Of a stretch of 64,000 bases of DNA, positions 60,295 through 64,000 are shown in pieces. This stretch comes from Peribacillus sp044761665 (GTDB lineage: Bacteria > Bacillota > Bacilli > Bacillales > DSM-1321): NCBI RefSeq assembly GCF_044761665.1, contig NZ_JBIWCW010000011.1:1-64000 (forward strand). The letters are read 5' to 3'. The stretch's first letter is position 1. Each line of letters opens with the position of its first letter. The position numbers and the translations under genes were made by a program. Below the pieces are notes generated by a model, which was not told where the DNA came from, searched no databases, and worked only from the letters and a program-made list of their open reading frames with translations.

Positions 60295-61341
60295 TTATAC
60301 AAGCTCGGATTGTAAATAATGAGCAATTAGATTGGCTGTATGCTTCAAAGATGAGAGATGCGTTCTCTCAAATGCGTGTGAGGCGTCGATGCCTGGTCCG
60401 ATCAAGCCGTGGACCACATCGAATCCTGCACGGATTGCTGCGGAGGCATCGGAACCATAATACGGATAAATATCGACCTGATAATCGACATCGTTGGCCT
60501 TTGCCAGTGAAACTAAATGCTGACGTAATTTATAATGGTACGGACCGGATGAGTCTTTAGCACAAATGGATACGCTGTATTCATCCGTGGTTTGACCTTC
60601 CCCGATCGCGCCCATATCGACCGCTAAGTATTCAACCGTTTTATCCGGAATATTGGAGTTTCCACCATAACCGATTTCTTCATTGTTTGAAATCAAGAAA
60701 TGCGTCGTATATGCCAACTCGATTTTCCCTGCTTGAATCAGTTCAATGATATGAAGCAAAATGCCAACACTTGCTTTGTCATCCAAATGCCTTGATTTCA
60801 AGAAACCTGTTTGTGTTTCCTCGACCCTTGGTTCAAATGAAACAAAATCGCCAACAGATATGCCAACGGCTTCTGTTTCCGCTTTTGAGTTGACTACTGC
60901 ATCGATCCGGACTTCGATTGTCTCTTCATCACGTTTGGCATCCCCAGCATTTTTGTACACATGGACGGACGTTTGATTGATCAAAATCGTCCCTGTGATG
61001 ACGTCTCCACCTGCAGTATGGATTTTACAATATTCACCTTCTACTGAATTCCACCGGAAACCGCCGATCATCGTCAACTTCAGACGGCCATTCGGCTTAA
61101 TTTCCTTAACCATCGCTCCCAAGGTATCCACATGGGCTGTCAGCAAACGATGACAGCTATCATCCTTCCCTTTTAACGTGGCAAGCAACGCTCCCTTATT
61201 AGTGATTTGATAAGGTACTTGTTTGCTATCCATGAATGCTGCTGTGTACTTAATGGCCTGTTCTGTATAACCGGATGGACTCGGAATGGAGACTAACTCT
61301 TTTATGTAAGAAACGATTTCTTTTTCATTAACGTGATTCAC
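60295..61341 (-). CDS. M42 family metallopeptidase
   Basis: A 348-residue cobalt/zinc aminopeptidase of the YsdC/FrvX/CelM type: AHVDTLG (His70, Asp72), HLDDKASV, catalytic Glu pair SNNEEIGYGG, VDMGAIG and the final His in GIDASHAFERTH. It trims peptides in the cytoplasm, usually as a dodecamer. GTG start, GGGAG at 8 bases; the overlapping ATG is out of frame. Possibly works on peptides brought in by the oligopeptide transporter to its right. Confidence 0.92.
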   Translation of the reverse strand: MNHVNEKEIVSYIKELVSIPSPSGYTEQAIKYTAAFMDSKQVPYQITNKGALLATLKGKDDSCHRLLTAHVDTLGAMVKEIKPNGRLKLTMIGGFRWNSVEGEYCKIHTAGGDVITGTILINQTSVHVYKNAGDAKRDEETIEVRIDAVVNSKAETEAVGISVGDFVSFEPRVEETQTGFLKSRHLDDKASVGILLHIIELIQAGKIELAYTTHFLISNNEEIGYGGNSNIPDKTVEYLAVDMGAIGEGQTTDEYSVSICAKDSSGPYHYKLRQHLVSLAKANDVDYQVDIYPYYGSDASAAIRAGFDVVHGLIGPGIDASHAFERTHLSSLKHTANLIAHYLQSELV

Positions 61342-61406
61342 ATGGAACGCTCCCTTCTTCTTCTATATAAAAGTATATCTCTTTATGCTTTCATTGAACA
61401 CACTAA

Positions 61407-61428
61407 AGAACCGTCAGCTGACGGTTCT
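61407..61428 (-). terminator. Terminator of the small 61447 gene
   Basis: AGAACCGTCAG/CTGACGGTTCT, a perfect palindrome followed by TTTAGTG on the minus strand; moderate T-tract. Confidence 0.7.
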
Positions 61429-61446
61429 CGGTAATAATGAAAAGAA

Positions 61447-61638
61447 TCACTTTAACTGTCTTTGTTTATTGGACATTTCCTTCATATATTCCAAGAAGGC
61501 AATTCTCTTTTCATCGGGATAGGCTACGATGTCTGCAATGATTTCCTCTTCCAGAGGCTTTAATAAACGACCGACCGATTCAGTAAACAATATTTCAAGT
61601 TCCCTCTTCGTTTCATCAGGATTTCTCACTTCCATCAT
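61447..61638 (-). CDS. Small conserved hypothetical protein
   Basis: About 63 residues, helical and charged (MMEVRNPDETKRELEILFTE ... EYMKEMSNKQRQLK). AAGGGTGATA precedes ATG 61638. No signal, membrane helix or Cys. I do not recognise it; it stands as a single gene between the peptidase and the binding protein. Confidence 0.65.
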   Translation of the reverse strand: MMEVRNPDETKRELEILFTESVGRLLKPLEEEIIADIVAYPDEKRIAFLEYMKEMSNKQRQLK

Positions 61639-61698
61639 TATCACCCTTCCAATTACTTACTATTCATATATAACCCTTATTCGCAACATCGAAACGTA

Positions 61699-61730
61699 AA
61701 AATCGGCTGCCTATAGAGGCAACCGATTTT
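61699..61730 (-). terminator. Terminator of oppA-like gene
   Basis: AAAATCGGcTGCC/GGCAaCCGATTTT stem, T-rich on the minus strand. Confidence 0.85.
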
Positions 61731-61735
61731 CCACT

Positions 61736-63508
61736 TTATTTTTTAGCTGATTCTTCAGTTACCCCTACATCAAACCATTGATATTGACGGCCAGCAAGGT
61801 AATCATAACCTGTTACCCGTTCATTGACACCAGACAGTGTGTAACGGAATAGCGTTGGTATCATTGGAACTTCTTCATGAACCAGTTCTTGCCACTCATT
61901 GTAAACATCTATGCGATATTGATCATCAAAGGCCTCTTCAGAGACTCCTTTTTTAAGCAATTCGTCATTCTTGTCACTGGTCCAGCGAGTATAGTTTGCC
62001 GGAGATTTCCTTCCCCATATTCCTGCAGGATCAGGATCGGAAGCAACACCCCATGCAGCTTGGTAAATATCAACATTTTCATCGTCAGTTTTGAGCATAT
62101 CATAAAATGAATTGAATTCATGAAGACGTCCATCAAGCATCTGAACATCCAATCCGACTTCCTGCCATTGTTGTATATAGTACTTCGTAAGCGGCTCTGC
62201 AATATCCCCTCCGCTCATGGAAGCAAAATTGATCTTGAACTCCTTGCCATCCGGATCTTCTCGGAGGCCATCTTTATTTGTATCTTTATATCCAGCTTCA
62301 TCAAGCAATTTTTTTGCTTTTTCCGGATTATATTCATAAGGTTTCAAATCTTTATTATTATATTTAAAGTTCGGCGTTATCACCGAATTGGCCGGGAAAC
62401 GAAGTCCTTTATACATTTTCTCTCCAACTTGTTCGTTATTGATGGCATAAGCCATGGCTTGACGAACGCGCTTATCTTCGAATTTAGGATTATCCATCAC
62501 ATTTTCGCCTTTATTCTTGTCGAAATGTCCCATTTTAAAACCAATATAACTATAAGCTAAATCAACCTTCCCTAACACTTCTACGTTGTCCAAGGCCTTC
62601 ACCTGATCATAATGATCGACATTAAATTCAGCTATGTCAACATCACCATTTTGTAGTGATTTTACCGCTACAGAAGGATTTATAACTTTGAGGGTAATGC
62701 TGTCCAATTTCGGTTCGCCCCGCCAGTAATCCTTATTCGCTTCAAATTCAACTGCTTCACCTTGTACGATTTTCTTCACCTTGAATGGTCCAAACCCAAT
62801 CGGGTTTTTACGTATTTTTTCAGAAGAAGCAAGTTTTGCAACCGGAACATCCTTTAGATATTCTTTATGAAGAGGGAAAACCCATAGACCAGTTTTCACA
62901 GAAGGGTTTGCCTGCAAGAAGCTAAATGTAATTTTTTTCCCGTCTACTTTGATACCTGAAATCTTGTCAGCTTTACCTTCATGGTATTCTTTTACTCCTT
63001 TGATTTTTTCCATCTGTTCCGGATCATAGTAAATTCCAGGATAATCTTTGTGAGAAATTACTTCGTATGCATATTCAAGATCCGCACCTGTAACGGGCTT
63101 TCCATCTTGCCAGTTTACATTGTCTTTTATGGTTAAAGTAAAGGTTTTATTATCTTCAGAAAGCTCGTAAGTTGCAGCACCTTCATTATTGTATACGTAG
63201 TTCTCGTCTGTATCTAATAAATCTTCATCATCTATGAACGATGTAATATCATGGTCATAAGTACTTTGTTGGAACATCTTATTTAAAATTCCTTCAAATG
63301 GCGTATCTGAAACTAAACCATAAGTCAGGTGTCCCCCTTCAATGGCCTTTCCCTGATTGGTTGTTTTAGTAGGGAATTTCGATGTATCCACTTGCTCGAC
63401 ATCTTTACCCTTTTTCTCTTTAGTTGACGTATCATCAGAACAAGCAGCAAGCAATAAAGATGAAACAGCCAATGCACTTAAAACCTTGCTATAATTTTTA
63501 ATCTTCAT
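61736..63508 (-). CDS. Oligopeptide ABC transporter substrate-binding lipoprotein (SBP family 5)
   Basis: About 590 residues. Lipobox LLAAC near 24, Lys/Asp-rich linker, then a family 5 binding fold: TFTLTIKDNVNWQDGKPVTG, RQAMAYAINNEQVGEKMYKG, QWQEVGLDVQ. It captures peptides (or nickel, opines) outside and delivers them to the permease encoded just upstream in the operon. GGGGAG lies 8 bases before ATG 63508. Resembles OppA/AppA by length; ligand unknown. Last gene of its operon. Confidence 0.92.
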   Translation of the reverse strand: MKIKNYSKVLSALAVSSLLLAACSDDTSTKEKKGKDVEQVDTSKFPTKTTNQGKAIEGGHLTYGLVSDTPFEGILNKMFQQSTYDHDITSFIDDEDLLDTDENYVYNNEGAATYELSEDNKTFTLTIKDNVNWQDGKPVTGADLEYAYEVISHKDYPGIYYDPEQMEKIKGVKEYHEGKADKISGIKVDGKKITFSFLQANPSVKTGLWVFPLHKEYLKDVPVAKLASSEKIRKNPIGFGPFKVKKIVQGEAVEFEANKDYWRGEPKLDSITLKVINPSVAVKSLQNGDVDIAEFNVDHYDQVKALDNVEVLGKVDLAYSYIGFKMGHFDKNKGENVMDNPKFEDKRVRQAMAYAINNEQVGEKMYKGLRFPANSVITPNFKYNNKDLKPYEYNPEKAKKLLDEAGYKDTNKDGLREDPDGKEFKINFASMSGGDIAEPLTKYYIQQWQEVGLDVQMLDGRLHEFNSFYDMLKTDDENVDIYQAAWGVASDPDPAGIWGRKSPANYTRWTSDKNDELLKKGVSEEAFDDQYRIDVYNEWQELVHEEVPMIPTLFRYTLSGVNERVTGYDYLAGRQYQWFDVGVTEESAKK

Positions 63509-63528
63509 GACATACACTCCCCTTTATT

Positions 63529-64000
63529 TTATCCTCTTCTTTGTCTTGCATCGGCAGCACGTTTTAGTGCTTGACCAACAAAATTTATACTCAGCATCAA
63601 CACCAAAATCATGAGTGATGCGGGTATCCATATCCACCATTTGTTTTCTAGAACATCTGGGTTTTGAGAATAACTTATGAGCGTACCTAAACTCGGTGTG
63701 CTCTCTGGAAGACCGAATCCCAAAAAGGTCAAGCTGGATTCTAGGCCAATATTGCCTGCAAGATTCAAAATGAAATTAACGATAATCAGAGAACTGATAT
63801 TTGGAAGCACTTGAAAAATTATGATTTTCCAATGTGGCGTACCAAGTGTTTGTGAAGCATGAACATAATCTAGTTCACGCTCGGATAATACCTTTGAACG
63901 GATAAGCCTTGCTTTACCTGTCCATAAAAATAGCGTCATGATCAAAATGAAAACCGTGACATTAAAGGTAGGTACAATCGTAACGAAAACAATGATGAAC
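63529..64000 (-). CDS. Oligopeptide ABC transporter permease (OppC-like), partial
   Basis: C-terminal part only; the frame stays open through the right edge (first full codon at 63999), so the true start is outside. The EAA loop HASQTLGTPHWKIIIFQVLP, which contacts the ATPase, and three to four helices are visible. OppC/DppC-type inner-membrane permease; partner of the binding protein 20 bases downstream. OppB, D and F are expected beyond the window. Confidence 0.88.
   Translation of the reverse strand, partial: FIIVFVTIVPTFNVTVFILIMTLFLWTGKARLIRSKVLSERELDYVHASQTLGTPHWKIIIFQVLPNISSLIIVNFILNLAGNIGLESSLTFLGFGLPESTPSLGTLISYSQNPDVLENKWWIWIPASLMILVLMLSINFVGQALKRAADARQRRG

Noticed and set aside
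1..64000. CRISPR array, tRNA or rRNA genes, prophage, complete insertion sequence
   Set aside because: None found on either strand; the only regular array is the five-unit 21-bp repeat, too short in unit and spacer for CRISPR.

Overview
The window reads as chromosomal DNA of a low-GC, spore-forming member of the Bacillaceae, most likely Peribacillus / Bacillus simplex-like (genus inferred from gene content and style, not proven). Evidence: AGGAGG-type ribosome sites before nearly every gene, many intrinsic terminators, spore genes (sspD, Spo0E-type phosphatase, two phosphorelay-type kinases), SigI/RsgI, and a gene order that parallels the ykw-ykv-ykr-yko region of Bacillus subtilis: patA, ykwC, ptsHI, ykvS, ykvI, mhqR(ykvE)-kinD, spo0E-like, kinE-ykrP, ktrD, sspD, rsgI-sigI, ykoY.

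Layout. 0-5 kb: the 5' end of a class C group II intron lodged behind a terminator, RDD and CorA membrane proteins, patA, ykwC and a divergent SDR. 5-9 kb: ptsHI and a FetAB-like exporter. 9-13 kb: lipoprotein nuclease, PilZ protein, small sigma factor, YkvS. 13-21 kb: YkvI, PepF, MhqR, KinD, MFS and ZIP transporters, a second PilZ protein. 21-25 kb: Spo0E-like protein, PAS kinase, YkrP acyltransferase. 25-28 kb: B12-binding radical SAM enzyme, then two tiny tandem genes with spore-protein-like motifs. 28-37 kb: a leftward acyl-CoA catabolic operon (acyl-CoA dehydrogenase, SDR, acyl-CoA ligase, 3-hydroxyacyl-CoA dehydrogenase, enoyl-CoA hydratase, thioesterase, ACAD11-type kinase) containing three decayed genes (a TetR tail, comB, an SDR). 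37-45 kb: KtrD, SspD, RsgI/SigI, the Mn-riboswitch gene ykoY, and an aldehyde dehydrogenase/reductase pair. 45-50 kb: SEDS protein, NhaC, PrfC. 51-55 kb: a Ytr-like GntR-ABC-permease operon ending in a sigma factor. 55-64 kb: Ohr, GDPD, a dispersed palindromic element, a proline-rich repeat protein, YidC, S51 and M42 peptidases, a 21-bp tandem repeat, and the start of an oligopeptide ABC transporter that runs off the right edge.

The most notable points are: the 4-hydroxyacid-type acyl-CoA island that has lost a TetR-type regulator; the sigma factor inside a Ytr-like ABC operon; two unassigned genes of 46 and 52 codons with germination-protease-like motifs behind a forespore-type promoter; a roughly 310-bp element bounded by outward-facing terminators; and five exactly 21-bp-phased repeats after a general-stress gene. 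Starts were moved from the longest frame wherever a well spaced ribosome site pointed to an internal codon.
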